From positions 1 to 57,706 of the forward strand of contig JADFAL010000082.1 in NCBI GenBank assembly GCA_015665275.1: a DNA stretch of 57,706 bases, given 5' to 3'. The stretch is from Flavobacteriales bacterium. Lineage in GTDB: Bacteria > Bacteroidota > Bacteroidia > Flavobacteriales_D > Crocinitomicaceae. The position numbers were made by a program, and so were the translations under genes. Shown here piece by piece: positions 9,190 to 18,326 of this stretch (its first letter is position 1; each line of letters begins with the position of its first letter). The notes beneath the pieces are model-generated. The model had not been told where the DNA came from. It saw only the letters and a program-made list of their open reading frames with translations, and made no database searches.

Positions 9190-12100
9190 TTAATGTGCTT
9201 TTGCTTTCTTCTTTCCGTGTCCACCGTGATCGTCGTGTCCTTCCTCTTCATGGTGCTTCTCTTTTTGAATTTTCGACAAAGCGTCATTTGCTTCGTTACG
9301 AACCTTCACTTTGAACCACACATTTGGCTTAACACCAACTTCCTCTAGTGCTTGGTATGCACGTTTATCATCTGCGCTCTTACGAACAGCTGAGTTAGTA
9401 TCATTCCAGTCACCAACAGTAATAGCATTCACAGGACATACGTCAGAACATGCTGTAGTATAATCACCATCTGCTACAGGTCGGTTTTCAGTCTTAGCAT
9501 CTAATTTACCAGCCTGAATACGTTGCACACACATTGAACATTTCTCCATCACACCTCGTGTACGAACCGTTACGTCTGGATTCAATACCATACGTCCTAG
9601 ATCGTCTTGTGCTGGGTTGATTTCTGCTTGCGCTTTGTAAGATGGGTAGTTGAACCAGTTGAATCGACGTACTTTGTACGGACAGTTGTTCGCACAGTAA
9701 CGTGTACCGATACAACGGTTGTATGTCATTTGGTTCAATCCTTCGTTTGAGTGCGTTGTTGCTGCAACCGGACAAACCGTTTCACACGGTGCGTGGTTAC
9801 AGTGGTGACACATCATTGGTTGGTGAACGACCATTGGATTATCCTCAGGCTGTTCAGCATCAGCGAACCACTGCATTTTACTCTTCGAATGTTCATTACG
9901 AGTACCTGGCGCTGCTTCTTCCGTAGATGCGAAGTAGCGATCGATACGCAACCATGCCATTTCACGTCCGCGACGCACCTCTGTTTTACCTACAACAGGT
10001 ACGTTATTCTCAGACTGACATGCGATCAAACAAGATCCACAACCGATACAAGATGACAAATCAACTGTCATTCCCCAACGGTGCCCAACATTCTCTACTG
10101 GATGCGCATCCCAAAGATCAAACTCTTCCATTGGAGCTTCTACGTGATGACCGTCTTTGTCAACTTTCTGTAGTGTCCAATCAGGATTGTACGCCGATTT
10201 ATCTCTATGCTTAAAGATGTCGAAAGTCGTTTCACGAACTACAGAATTACGCCCCATTGCTGTTCCGTGAATCTGTGTTACCGCTACTAGATATTCTTCA
10301 CCTGTATGTACTTTCAGAGAACCTCCTCCGTACATTGAATATGTTCCATTTGAAGTTGATGTTAATGCAAATGCATTCGCTCCAATTGTAACTTTGTTTC
10401 CTTTATCATCCGTTTCGTGCCCTCCGTATTCCTTAGTTTGGTAGGCAGCTAAACCAATCTTCTCTCCGTCAGCTCCACGTCCGTAACCCAAAGCAACTCC
10501 CACCGTTCCTGGTGTTTGTCCTGGCAATGGCATTACAGGAAGCTTAACAGACTTACCGTTAACCGTCAAAGTAGCCAAAGTCAATCCGTTCTCTTGATCG
10601 AATGTCATCTTGCACTGCTCCTTCTCCATGTCTCTAGGACTCATGGTGATGTAGTTGTCCCACGTAGCTTTGGTCAATGAATCAGCCATCTCTTGCAACC
10701 AAGGGTTGTTCGCTTGCTGTCCAATTCCCATTGCTGACTTCTGGTACATTACCACTTCCCACTTACCAGAGATAGTAGGTGCTTTTACTGAAGAAAGACT
10801 TCCTGTGAATGCTGGTTCCGTTGGATCACTTACTTGTGTCTCACCACAACTGTTGTGAACCATCATGTTCCAGTACGTATGCTCGTCTGTGTAACCAGAA
10901 CCCGGCATTCCCCATTGAATCCATAGTTCACGCATTTTATCATGAACTACTTTGGAGTCTTTACCTCCACGCTTTGCTACATCCGCCCAAACCATGAATG
11001 ATTCAATTGCAGAAGCAGTGCTGTGCAATGGTCGAATCGTAGGTTGTGCAATCGCGTAATGGTCTCCCATTACGTTGTGATCGTTCCAAGCTTCTAAAGC
11101 ATGAAGATCAGATGCTACATATTTACAACGAGAAGCTGTTTCGTCCGCGTAAAGCGACATGGAAACAGATGTTTTAATTTTTCCAAGTTTCTCACCGAAT
11201 TTCTTACCATTCGGTAAAGTATATACCGGATTCACTCCGTAGAAGATTACTGCTTCTGGTCCACTTCCATTAATTACGTCAGTTGCCAACTCATTCATTG
11301 CAGTATCATCCGACATGAACATGTTAATTGGCATGTTCACATTGATCGTAGTCTTGTACGCTCCAATAACATGGTTCAACTTGTTCGTCAACATTTGAAC
11401 GTCAACATCATTTGATCCACATACTACCAAAGACTCACCTTTCGTAGATTTTAGTGCCTCATATGCTTTTTGTGCTGCTTCCTTGGCAGACTTTGTAGAC
11501 AATGTTGTTGAAACTGAAGTAGAAACTCCATACTTGCTCAACAACCAAGACAATACGTTTGCTTGCTCTGAAGGCTTTATTTGTCCACGAACGTCAGCAT
11601 TTGATCCGGTAACAGACATCATTGACTCAAACTGGAAGTGCTTAGACATCCAATCTGAATCTGGATTACGACGTTGACCGTATTGTCCTGTGAACAACGT
11701 TGGCATCAACCAAGAGTTCAAGAAATCAGCATCAATAGAAACGATTGTTTTCGCTTTCGAGAAGTCATATCCTGGGATAATACCAGGTCTTCCTGTCTCA
11801 ACTGGCGCAGCTACCATATCAACAGCCTCAGGCATTGCCTCACCTTCACCAGTCTCAACTGGAGCTGCCATTGGATCTGGAACTGTTAATCCGAATGAAC
11901 GTTTGTTTGCTTCGCGCATACCCGCATACGAAGTTGCATCGTATTGAATATGCTGGAATTTATCCGCTCCAACTTTCGTTCTAAGTGCATTAATTGCTTC
12001 TCCTGCAGTAGGTCCAGTAATCGTATTTGAAACCAGAACCACTTTATTTGCTGACTTCAATCCAGCGACTACCTTTTTATCAAGATCAGTGTAAGAAGTA

Positions 12101-12573
12101 GAATCACCATTAATTGTTGGTCGCGTCAAACGCTCGCTATCGTAAAGCCCCAAGACGGAAGCAACGATACGTGGATTCACACCACCATTCGTAATACCGA
12201 AATCCTTGTTTCCTTTAATAAAGATTGGTCGACCTTCACGAGTCTTAACCAAAATACTAGCGTAAGAAATACCATCGTAGTACGTAGATGCATACCAAGT
12301 TGGCATACCTGGAGTTACGTTCTCAGGCTTATTTACGTAAGGAACTGCTTTGTTTACCGGAGCCTCACATGCTGCAACTGTCGCTGCTGCTACGCTAAAT
12401 CCTAAAAACTTCAGGAAATCACGTCGTCCTGTGGAAGACTCTTGTAATTTATCATCACCCAAAAACTCCTCAACAGAAGTTTGAGTCGGAAATTCTTGAT
12501 CTCTGGACTCTAGAAACTGAGGAGTCTCGTGCAACTCGTCGATTCCTTTCCAATATTTTCTATTCATTCCCAT
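9190..12573 (-). CDS. actB: Alternative complex III subunit ActB, iron-sulphur protein with molybdopterin-oxidoreductase-like domain
   Basis: ActB is the periplasmic iron-sulphur subunit of ACIII. Residues 1-45 precede a Tat-like signal (RRDFLKFLGF at about 50-59, then a hydrophobic run to AAC). Residues about 75-800 form the molybdopterin-oxidoreductase-like domain, which in this family is not known to hold Mo. The ferredoxin part has cysteine sets near residues 840 (CIGCGSCLIAC), 924 (CHHCNHAPCETVCP), 957 (CIGTRYCANNCP), 1012 (CSMC) and 1042 (CSDVCP). CIGTRYC lacks the middle cysteine, consistent with one 3Fe-4S among the clusters. A short insert repeats AAPVETG twice (236-242, 255-261). 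The C-terminus is His-rich. Confidence 0.95.
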   Translation of the reverse strand: MGMNRKYWKGIDELHETPQFLESRDQEFPTQTSVEEFLGDDKLQESSTGRRDFLKFLGFSVAAATVAACEAPVNKAVPYVNKPENVTPGMPTWYASTYYDGISYASILVKTREGRPIFIKGNKDFGITNGGVNPRIVASVLGLYDSERLTRPTINGDSTSYTDLDKKVVAGLKSANKVVLVSNTITGPTAGEAINALRTKVGADKFQHIQYDATSYAGMREANKRSFGLTVPDPMAAPVETGEGEAMPEAVDMVAAPVETGRPGIIPGYDFSKAKTIVSIDADFLNSWLMPTLFTGQYGQRRNPDSDWMSKHFQFESMMSVTGSNADVRGQIKPSEQANVLSWLLSKYGVSTSVSTTLSTKSAKEAAQKAYEALKSTKGESLVVCGSNDVDVQMLTNKLNHVIGAYKTTINVNMPINMFMSDDTAMNELATDVINGSGPEAVIFYGVNPVYTLPNGKKFGEKLGKIKTSVSMSLYADETASRCKYVASDLHALEAWNDHNVMGDHYAIAQPTIRPLHSTASAIESFMVWADVAKRGGKDSKVVHDKMRELWIQWGMPGSGYTDEHTYWNMMVHNSCGETQVSDPTEPAFTGSLSSVKAPTISGKWEVVMYQKSAMGIGQQANNPWLQEMADSLTKATWDNYITMSPRDMEKEQCKMTFDQENGLTLATLTVNGKSVKLPVMPLPGQTPGTVGVALGYGRGADGEKIGLAAYQTKEYGGHETDDKGNKVTIGANAFALTSTSNGTYSMYGGGSLKVHTGEEYLVAVTQIHGTAMGRNSVVRETTFDIFKHRDKSAYNPDWTLQKVDKDGHHVEAPMEEFDLWDAHPVENVGHRWGMTVDLSSCIGCGSCLIACQSENNVPVVGKTEVRRGREMAWLRIDRYFASTEEAAPGTRNEHSKSKMQWFADAEQPEDNPMVVHQPMMCHHCNHAPCETVCPVAATTHSNEGLNQMTYNRCIGTRYCANNCPYKVRRFNWFNYPSYKAQAEINPAQDDLGRMVLNPDVTVRTRGVMEKCSMCVQRIQAGKLDAKTENRPVADGDYTTACSDVCPVNAITVGDWNDTNSAVRKSADDKRAYQALEEVGVKPNVWFKVKVRNEANDALSKIQKEKHHEEEGHDDHGGHGKKKAKAH

Positions 12574-12603
12574 ATTCTTAATTCGAATTCTTCAAGTTCT
12601 TTA

Positions 12604-13968
12604 TTAATAGTGGCATTTCGCACACTCCCATCCTCCTAGCTCTCTCGGACTCACCTTATCATCATCAAGGAACTTGCTATACAATGTTTTGTTATGCTTT
12701 ACCAATCGGTTGTGAATCTCATCGTAGTATGTCAATGTCTCAGAATCATCATCTGCAAGAATACCTGGGGCAATTGTTGCTTGATTGTGACATTCGATAC
12801 ACCAACCCATTGTCAGTGTTGATTTCGTGAAGTTAATTCCAGCATCGATGTTTGCCTGAACTTTATTTAGTTCTTCGTGCGGCTGAACCATCGCTACTTC
12901 TACTTGCTTTGTCATGTCTCCGTGACACTGAGCACAATCCAATCCTCCTACAACTACGTGTTGCTGGTGATTAAAGTATACGTGATCTGGAAGGTTGTGA
13001 ACTTTGTTCCAAACGATTGGTTTCGTTTTTCCTGTGTATTTCTGTCCATCCCACCCGGCAGCGTCGTAAATCTTTTGAATTTTCGCTTGTTGCTCCGGCT
13101 CGTTACCATTGATCTGCTTGTGACAGTTCATACAAACGTTCACAGATGGCAAACCAGCTGTTTTGGATTCTGTAACTGAGTTGTGACAATATTTACAATC
13201 GATTCCGTTGATTCCAGCATGTGTTGCGTGCGGAAAGTCAATTGGCTGAGAAGGCTGATACCCTTCCATGATATTAATGCTGTAAAGCCCTTGGAACAAG
13301 GCAACCACAACACCAATAACTACAACCAATCCGATCAACCCAACATACTTGCGGTTCAACCATGCCCATTTCTTTAATTCATCAGCGTAGCTAGCAGTCG
13401 CTCCTTCTTCGTCATCTTCCGCTTCCGCCTGAGCGTGCTTCAGTTGACGACGAACACCTCCTACCGCAAGAATGATAGTAGCAAATACAGCGAACAAAGC
13501 GATCCAAATCCACCCTAAAGAAGACTCTTCTTCTTCAACAGCTCCACCTTCAACACCTCCTGCGTCTCCACCGCCACCGTCGGTATCTTCCACCTGAGCA
13601 TCAATCCAATCGAATATTGAAAGAATTTGTTCATCAGACCACTTATCACCGAAGGCTGTCATTGCTGATCCTTTGATTGTTGATCTTTCTTGAGCGTATG
13701 AACTTTTTGCCGCGGCATCCTGCCAGTTACGAACCCAAAGAATCAGAGTTGCTTCATCAGCCTTCTCCAACCATTGTTCTCGAACTCCAGAAAGCTTTGG
13801 GCCCGTACCATCCTTGAAAGGATTGTGACACGTAGCACAATTGGCTTTAAATAAAGTTCCTCCATCTTGAGCCTGAGCGGTATACGATCCCATTAAAAAC
13901 AGGATAGTCACAACGGCCAAGCACCATTTGTTAAAATTTCTAAACATCTGACTACTAGATATTTTCAT
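12604..13968 (-). CDS. actA: Alternative complex III subunit ActA, multihaem cytochrome c
   Basis: First gene of the act-cox operon. I take the ATG at 13968 (454 residues), giving a signal peptide; Met at 13947 is the alternative. The frame extends to 14073, but the -7 element at 14016-14023 makes those earlier codons untranscribed. Order: mono-haem domain (CATCH 44-48), two membrane helices (152-171 and 208-227), then five more haem motifs at 258, 279, 345, 390 and 449. The last CAKCH ends one residue before the stop. ActA is usually described as pentahaem; here six motifs are present because of the N-terminal cytochrome domain. Confidence 0.92.
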   Translation of the reverse strand: MKISSSQMFRNFNKWCLAVVTILFLMGSYTAQAQDGGTLFKANCATCHNPFKDGTGPKLSGVREQWLEKADEATLILWVRNWQDAAAKSSYAQERSTIKGSAMTAFGDKWSDEQILSIFDWIDAQVEDTDGGGGDAGGVEGGAVEEEESSLGWIWIALFAVFATIILAVGGVRRQLKHAQAEAEDDEEGATASYADELKKWAWLNRKYVGLIGLVVVIGVVVALFQGLYSINIMEGYQPSQPIDFPHATHAGINGIDCKYCHNSVTESKTAGLPSVNVCMNCHKQINGNEPEQQAKIQKIYDAAGWDGQKYTGKTKPIVWNKVHNLPDHVYFNHQQHVVVGGLDCAQCHGDMTKQVEVAMVQPHEELNKVQANIDAGINFTKSTLTMGWCIECHNQATIAPGILADDDSETLTYYDEIHNRLVKHNKTLYSKFLDDDKVSPRELGGWECAKCHY

Positions 13969-14015
13969 GTAAAAAACTGTTCGTCTTGCGCCAAAAATGC
14001 GGGTTTTGACGCTAG

Positions 14016-14023
14016 CAAATTTA
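14016..14023 (-). promoter_or_regulatory. -7 element for the act-cox operon
   Basis: TAAATTTG on the minus strand, an exact TAnnTTTG match, about 48 bases before the chosen actA start. A convincing -33 element is not seen. Confidence 0.5.
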
Positions 14024-14190
14024 GCACAAAAGTCAGTTTGCATGACATTTGTATGACAATTTTGAAGGGCCACGATTTAATTTAGAAGGATTCTAAATAA
14101 AGATATTTATACTTAATCTTTCAACTCCTGTTCGGTCAGCACTTTCCAGCATGTTTAGATATTTTGGCATAGTCATTGACCCATCTTTTG

Positions 14191-14198
14191 TATTTTTG
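14191..14198 (+). promoter_or_regulatory. -7 element for the SPOR-rnpA-ctpA run
   Basis: TATTTTTG matches TAnnTTTG and ends 21 bases before the SPOR gene ATG. A TTTG at 14163-14166 is 24 bases upstream, a little far for the usual -33 spacing. Confidence 0.55.
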
Positions 14199-14219
14199 AC
14201 TTAACATTGATCTGCACCC

Positions 14220-14636
14220 ATGAGGAAGACCTTACTAATATTGATTGCCATCCTGAGTTTTTCCGGATTGTCTTATTCCCAAACTGGAGATATCCAGATA
14301 AAGAAAGACGCACGAATTAACGCGCTTGTAGCAAAGCAAAGCGAGGTTGTTCCGCCGGATACCAAAACGAAAATCAAAGGATACCGTGTTCAGTTGTACT
14401 TCGACTCTGATCGTGGCACCATAAATAATGCCAGATCACGATTCATTGCTCAATATCCGCGTGTGGATACCTATGTGGAGTATAATGCACCGAATTATTA
14501 CTTGAAGGTGGGTGATTTCAGAACGCGATTAGAAGCTGAGAAAATTAAAGCTGCCATGACTGCTGAGTTTCCAACAAGCTTTGTAATTGAAGAGGACATC
14601 AACTTACCGCGACTTGTAAAAGAAGAGAACGACTAA
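14220..14636 (+). CDS. Secreted SPOR-domain protein
   Basis: A 138-residue protein with an N-terminal signal peptide (cleavage after about residue 20, SYSQ). Its C-terminal half is a SPOR domain: GYRVQLYFDSDR at the start and YLKVGDFRTRLEAEKI near the end. SPOR domains bind glycan strands of peptidoglycan lacking stem peptides, often at the septum. Orphan SPOR proteins of this size are common in Flavobacteriia. First gene of a run with rnpA, 5 bases apart. Confidence 0.85.
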   Translation: MRKTLLILIAILSFSGLSYSQTGDIQIKKDARINALVAKQSEVVPPDTKTKIKGYRVQLYFDSDRGTINNARSRFIAQYPRVDTYVEYNAPNYYLKVGDFRTRLEAEKIKAAMTAEFPTSFVIEEDINLPRLVKEEND

Positions 14637-14641
14637 TTTTG

Positions 14642-15034
14642 ATGAATCAGCGACTGGGTAAAGAGTATAAACTCTGCAACAAGCGAATTATTGATGCCCT
14701 TTTTGATTCTGGGCGTTCTCAAAAGCAATACCCGCTCATTGCCAAGTATGATCTGCATGATTTTAAGAGCAACCCTACTTTTCAAATTGTAATTGCTGCA
14801 CCAAAACGAACTTTTAAAACAGCTATTCAGCGCAACCGCGTGAAACGAATTTGTCGCGAGGCTGTACGGAAAAATAAAACGGAACTAGAATCCTATTTGA
14901 ACGACCATAATCAGCAACTAGGAATTTTCTTACTTTACACTGGAAAAGAAGAAATTTTACCGGCTAAACTGGAACAAAAAACGAAGGCATTATTCCAAAA
15001 AATTATTGATGATTTACAACAAAACTATGCGTAA
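14642..15034 (+). CDS. rnpA: Ribonuclease P protein component
   Basis: RnpA is the protein cofactor of RNase P, which matures the 5' end of tRNAs. The diagnostic basic motif NRVKRICREAVR lies in the middle of the 130-residue protein, and the N-terminus (LGKEYKLCNKRIIDALF) is typical. I place the start at ATG 14642 rather than the TTG one codon earlier. Here rnpA is not next to rpmH; instead it lies between the SPOR gene and ctpA, whose start overlaps its 3' end by 8 bases. Confidence 0.93.
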   Translation: MNQRLGKEYKLCNKRIIDALFDSGRSQKQYPLIAKYDLHDFKSNPTFQIVIAAPKRTFKTAIQRNRVKRICREAVRKNKTELESYLNDHNQQLGIFLLYTGKEEILPAKLEQKTKALFQKIIDDLQQNYA

Positions 15035-16667
15035 TACTTTTCGATCTCTTGTATTAATTCTCGCTACCACTTTCATTTCCAACTTTGGTTACAGTCAGAA
15101 CAATGGCTTTGAAGTTATCCGGAGTCTGGAAATCATGAATGAAATTTATGAGAACCTTGAGAAATATTATGTTGACGACCTGAAGTCTGGTAGCATGTCT
15201 AAAGCGGCTATCGATGCGATGCTGAAAGACCTTGATCCCTACACGGTATATTATCATGAAACGGACATCGAAGATTATCAACTAATGACTACCGGACAGT
15301 ACGGTGGAATTGGGGCTTTGATTCGTAAAGTGGATGACTATAGTTACATCACAGAGCCATACGAAGGGAAACCTGCACAAGTTGCGGGATTGCGCGCAGG
15401 AGATAAAATCATAGCAATTGATGGAAAAGACATGAAGGATAAGCCCTCATCGGAGGTTTCTACTGCTTTGAAAGGGCCAAAGGGAAAAGAATTAGAAGTT
15501 GAAATCGAACGCCCGGATGGAGAAAAGAAGAAATTCACTTTCAACCGTGATGAAATTAAATTGCCAGATGTTCCGTATTCGGGATTGATGGAAAACAATG
15601 TTGGCTACATCAAGCTCAACAGTTTTACCAGAACGGCGCATCAGGAAGTACTTGCTGCCTATACAGACCTTAAGGCAGAGGGCATGGAAAAGTTGATTCT
15701 TGACTTACGCGGAAATGGTGGTGGATTGTTGATTGAAGCGGTAAAAATCGTGAACATGTTCGTTCCTAAAAATGAAGTTGTGGTAACAACTAAAGCACGT
15801 GTAGCGGAGGAAAATCGCAGATATACAACGATGTCGGCACCGACGGATCTTGATATTCCGGTTGTTGTTTTAATTAACGAAGGATCGGCATCGGCTAGTG
15901 AAATTGTTGCGGGAAGCTTACAGGATTACGACCGCGCGGTGATTGTTGGAACAACATCATTCGGTAAAGGATTAGTTCAACGAACGTACGATTTAAGCTA
16001 TGGTTCAAAAATGAAGTTGACTATTGCCAAATACTACACGCCATCAGGTCGCTGTGTACAGCGCTTAGAGTATTATGATCGTGTAGATGGAGATCGCCCA
16101 GAAGAAGTTCCGGATTCATTGATTCAAATCTTCCATACCACAAATGGTCGCGAGGTGATCGATGGTCGCGGTGTTGAGCCGGATGCCGCGGTTGAGCCGG
16201 GAGAATTCAGTCGATTAACAGCAGTATTGTTCGGTCAGAATTTCGTTTTTGATTTTGCAACGGAATACTATTATCGCAATCTAGGCAATACTCCGAAGGA
16301 AGATTTCGATTTGCCCGAATCGGATTACGAGGCATTCAAGCAATACGTTTTAGAGCGAGAATTTACCTATTCAACTGCTTCTGAAGAGCGACTGAAGAAA
16401 ATGAAAGAGACTGCCGAAGCCGAAGGGTTCTACGAGGACATGAAAGATGAGTACGAGGCGCTTCTGAATAAAGTGGTCCCATCGAAAGAACGAGACTTGG
16501 AGAAATTCAAGGACGAAATCATTCAATTACTGGAAAATGAAATCGTTTCAAGATATCATTATCAAAACGGCCGCGCCGTTCACGCCTTTAAGGATGATGT
16601 TTTCATGCAACGTGCCATGGAAATTTTCAAAAGTTCTGATGAGTACAATACGATTCTCGGAAATTAA
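15027..16667 (+). CDS. Carboxyl-terminal processing protease (S41, CtpA/Prc-like)
   Basis: A periplasmic serine protease of 546 residues with a signal peptide (MRNTFRSLVLILATTF...). Next come a PDZ domain (about 85-165, with QYGGIGALI and PAQVAGLRAGDKIIAIDG) and the S41 catalytic domain. The GSASASE segment (286-292) carries the nucleophilic serine, and the lysine lies in TSFGKGLVQ (about 316). The C-terminal 150 residues are charged and helical. The ATG at 15027 is preferred over in-frame TTG/ATG at 15006/15009 because it opens the signal peptide. Likely roles are envelope protein turnover or processing; the substrate is unknown. Confidence 0.93.
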   Translation: MRNTFRSLVLILATTFISNFGYSQNNGFEVIRSLEIMNEIYENLEKYYVDDLKSGSMSKAAIDAMLKDLDPYTVYYHETDIEDYQLMTTGQYGGIGALIRKVDDYSYITEPYEGKPAQVAGLRAGDKIIAIDGKDMKDKPSSEVSTALKGPKGKELEVEIERPDGEKKKFTFNRDEIKLPDVPYSGLMENNVGYIKLNSFTRTAHQEVLAAYTDLKAEGMEKLILDLRGNGGGLLIEAVKIVNMFVPKNEVVVTTKARVAEENRRYTTMSAPTDLDIPVVVLINEGSASASEIVAGSLQDYDRAVIVGTTSFGKGLVQRTYDLSYGSKMKLTIAKYYTPSGRCVQRLEYYDRVDGDRPEEVPDSLIQIFHTTNGREVIDGRGVEPDAAVEPGEFSRLTAVLFGQNFVFDFATEYYYRNLGNTPKEDFDLPESDYEAFKQYVLEREFTYSTASEERLKKMKETAEAEGFYEDMKDEYEALLNKVVPSKERDLEKFKDEIIQLLENEIVSRYHYQNGRAVHAFKDDVFMQRAMEIFKSSDEYNTILGN

Positions 16668-16697
16668 TCGTTGTTAACGTAGCTAAAACTACTCATC

Positions 16698-18245
16698 ATG
16701 CTAAGCCGATATTTCGGTTCAAAAATACATACACGAATTCACGTATTTCTGCTTTGCGCATTGACGTCCAGTATTGTCGTGAGCAAGTTTGTTATGTCTT
16801 TGAGTATGATGCTCTTATTGCTCAACATTCTTCTAGAAGCAGATTTCAAATCCTATTGGGAACGTATTAAGTCAACTCGATTGTTTCATTGGGTAGCCTT
16901 TCTTTTCGTTTGGCACCTCGTGAGTCTTTTATGGTCAGCCAACTGGAATTATGGTTTTCATGACATCAAGGTAACCTTGCCATTAATAGTGATTCCGCTG
17001 GTGCTCACATGCAAACCTATTGGCAGCCGCAAAAGCTTAAAGTGGGTTTTAGGAATTTTTCTCGCAACCGTGGTATTTGCTTCTCTCTACAACTTCCTTT
17101 CCTATCAGCAGGTATTTGGTCCAAGGTACTACGACGATATTCGTGGGATGTCTCTGTTCGATTCTCACGTACGACACGCGTTAATGGTCGTCATGGGAAT
17201 TGTGATTGCTGTTCAATTTTATCGTTGGAGAAAGCTTCCCGTTTTTGCCATGGTCGCCATCGTTGTATGGTTGCATTTCTACACCTATTATTCTCAAGTG
17301 CTCACCGGAACTATAGTTCTAATGGGAATTTACGCGGCTTATGGTTTTTACTGGTTGTATCATCGCTACAAATATTTGTCTTTTGCTGGACTAGCACTTT
17401 TCATCGGAGCTATTGTGATTTCACTTATTTGGATTTTCAAGCCGATTACCTACGACCCTGCTGTATTCCACAAAGACATTCTGAACAAGGAACGCACCGC
17501 GGAAGGCAATGGATACTACAACAATCCAGGAGAAGTTTCGCCAGAAACTGGCAAACCTATTGATATCTTCATTTGCCACAAAGAATTGAAACGTGAATGG
17601 GAAAAGGCATCAGATGTTGCTTATTATGGAAGGGACAAAAAAGGACAGTACATCTTTAGAACACTAACGCGCTACATGGCATCAAAGGACCTTCGAAAAG
17701 ATGCAGAAGGGTTTCAATCAATGAGCAGAAAGGATATTCGTGCTGTAGAGCAAGGACATACAAGCATCTACCATAAAGGCGTTTGGGCCCGCGTAAATGG
17801 ACTTCGCTACCAGCTTAATAATGCAACGAATCCGAATGGGCATTCACTCTTGCAACGCATTGAATATTGGAAGGTAGGGATGCACTTGAGTAAGGAAAAC
17901 TGGCTAATAGGCGTTGGAGCAGGTGATATTCAAGATAGCTTTAACGAGCACTACGAAGCCACAAACTCACTATTGACGGAAGACCATCGGGATCGTGCGC
18001 ATAACATGTATTTGACCATGCTCCTCGGCTTTGGTATTCCCGGACTGCTCCTACTCCTGATTTCGCACATTCACTACCTGCGTGAACAGTTCAAAAACGG
18101 GCAGTTGGTCGGCTTGGGATTCATCATTATTATTATGATTTCCTATTTGGTCGAAGACACCCTCGAAACTCAGTCTGGTATCACCTACTTCGGCCTTTTC
18201 TACGGGCTTTACATCATTCCATTGAAAAAACAACGGAAAACCTAA
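16698..18245 (+). CDS. O-antigen ligase / polymerase family membrane protein
   Basis: A 515-residue protein with about ten membrane spans and one large periplasmic loop (about residues 255-420). The loop ends with HRDRAHNMYL, matching the conserved histidine region of the Wzy/O-antigen ligase (PF04932) fold. Family members transfer or polymerise lipid-linked glycans at the outer face of the inner membrane; ligase versus polymerase cannot be told apart here. No glycosyltransferases are nearby, so it is not part of a local O-antigen cluster. It starts 30 bases after ctpA. Confidence 0.82.
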   Translation: MLSRYFGSKIHTRIHVFLLCALTSSIVVSKFVMSLSMMLLLLNILLEADFKSYWERIKSTRLFHWVAFLFVWHLVSLLWSANWNYGFHDIKVTLPLIVIPLVLTCKPIGSRKSLKWVLGIFLATVVFASLYNFLSYQQVFGPRYYDDIRGMSLFDSHVRHALMVVMGIVIAVQFYRWRKLPVFAMVAIVVWLHFYTYYSQVLTGTIVLMGIYAAYGFYWLYHRYKYLSFAGLALFIGAIVISLIWIFKPITYDPAVFHKDILNKERTAEGNGYYNNPGEVSPETGKPIDIFICHKELKREWEKASDVAYYGRDKKGQYIFRTLTRYMASKDLRKDAEGFQSMSRKDIRAVEQGHTSIYHKGVWARVNGLRYQLNNATNPNGHSLLQRIEYWKVGMHLSKENWLIGVGAGDIQDSFNEHYEATNSLLTEDHRDRAHNMYLTMLLGFGIPGLLLLLISHIHYLREQFKNGQLVGLGFIIIIMISYLVEDTLETQSGITYFGLFYGLYIIPLKKQRKT

Positions 18246-18276
18246 CCTTTCGACGGAAGTTCCGTAAAGGAAAGTG

Positions 18277-18284
18277 TAATTTTG
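18277..18284 (+). promoter_or_regulatory. -7 element for mgtE
   Basis: TAATTTTG, an exact TAnnTTTG match, 42 bases before the mgtE ATG. Confidence 0.5.
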
Positions 18285-18326
18285 CGAGCAGTGGAAAACA
18301 CATTTTCACTGCGACAGAAATAAGTC

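Noticed and set aside
9190-12573. ActB as a catalytic molybdenum oxidoreductase
   Set aside because: Operon context and length identify it as ACIII ActB, in which the molybdopterin-like domain is not known to hold the cofactor.
13969-14073. N-terminal extension of ActA to the ATG at 14073
   Set aside because: It would put 35 residues before the signal peptide, and the -7 element at 14016-14023 lies inside it.
18246-18270. Hairpin CCTTT..ACGGAA/TTCCGT..AAAGG as terminator of the O-antigen ligase gene
   Set aside because: No T-tract follows on the plus strand, so I do not call it a terminator; it may be a leader or operator structure for mgtE.
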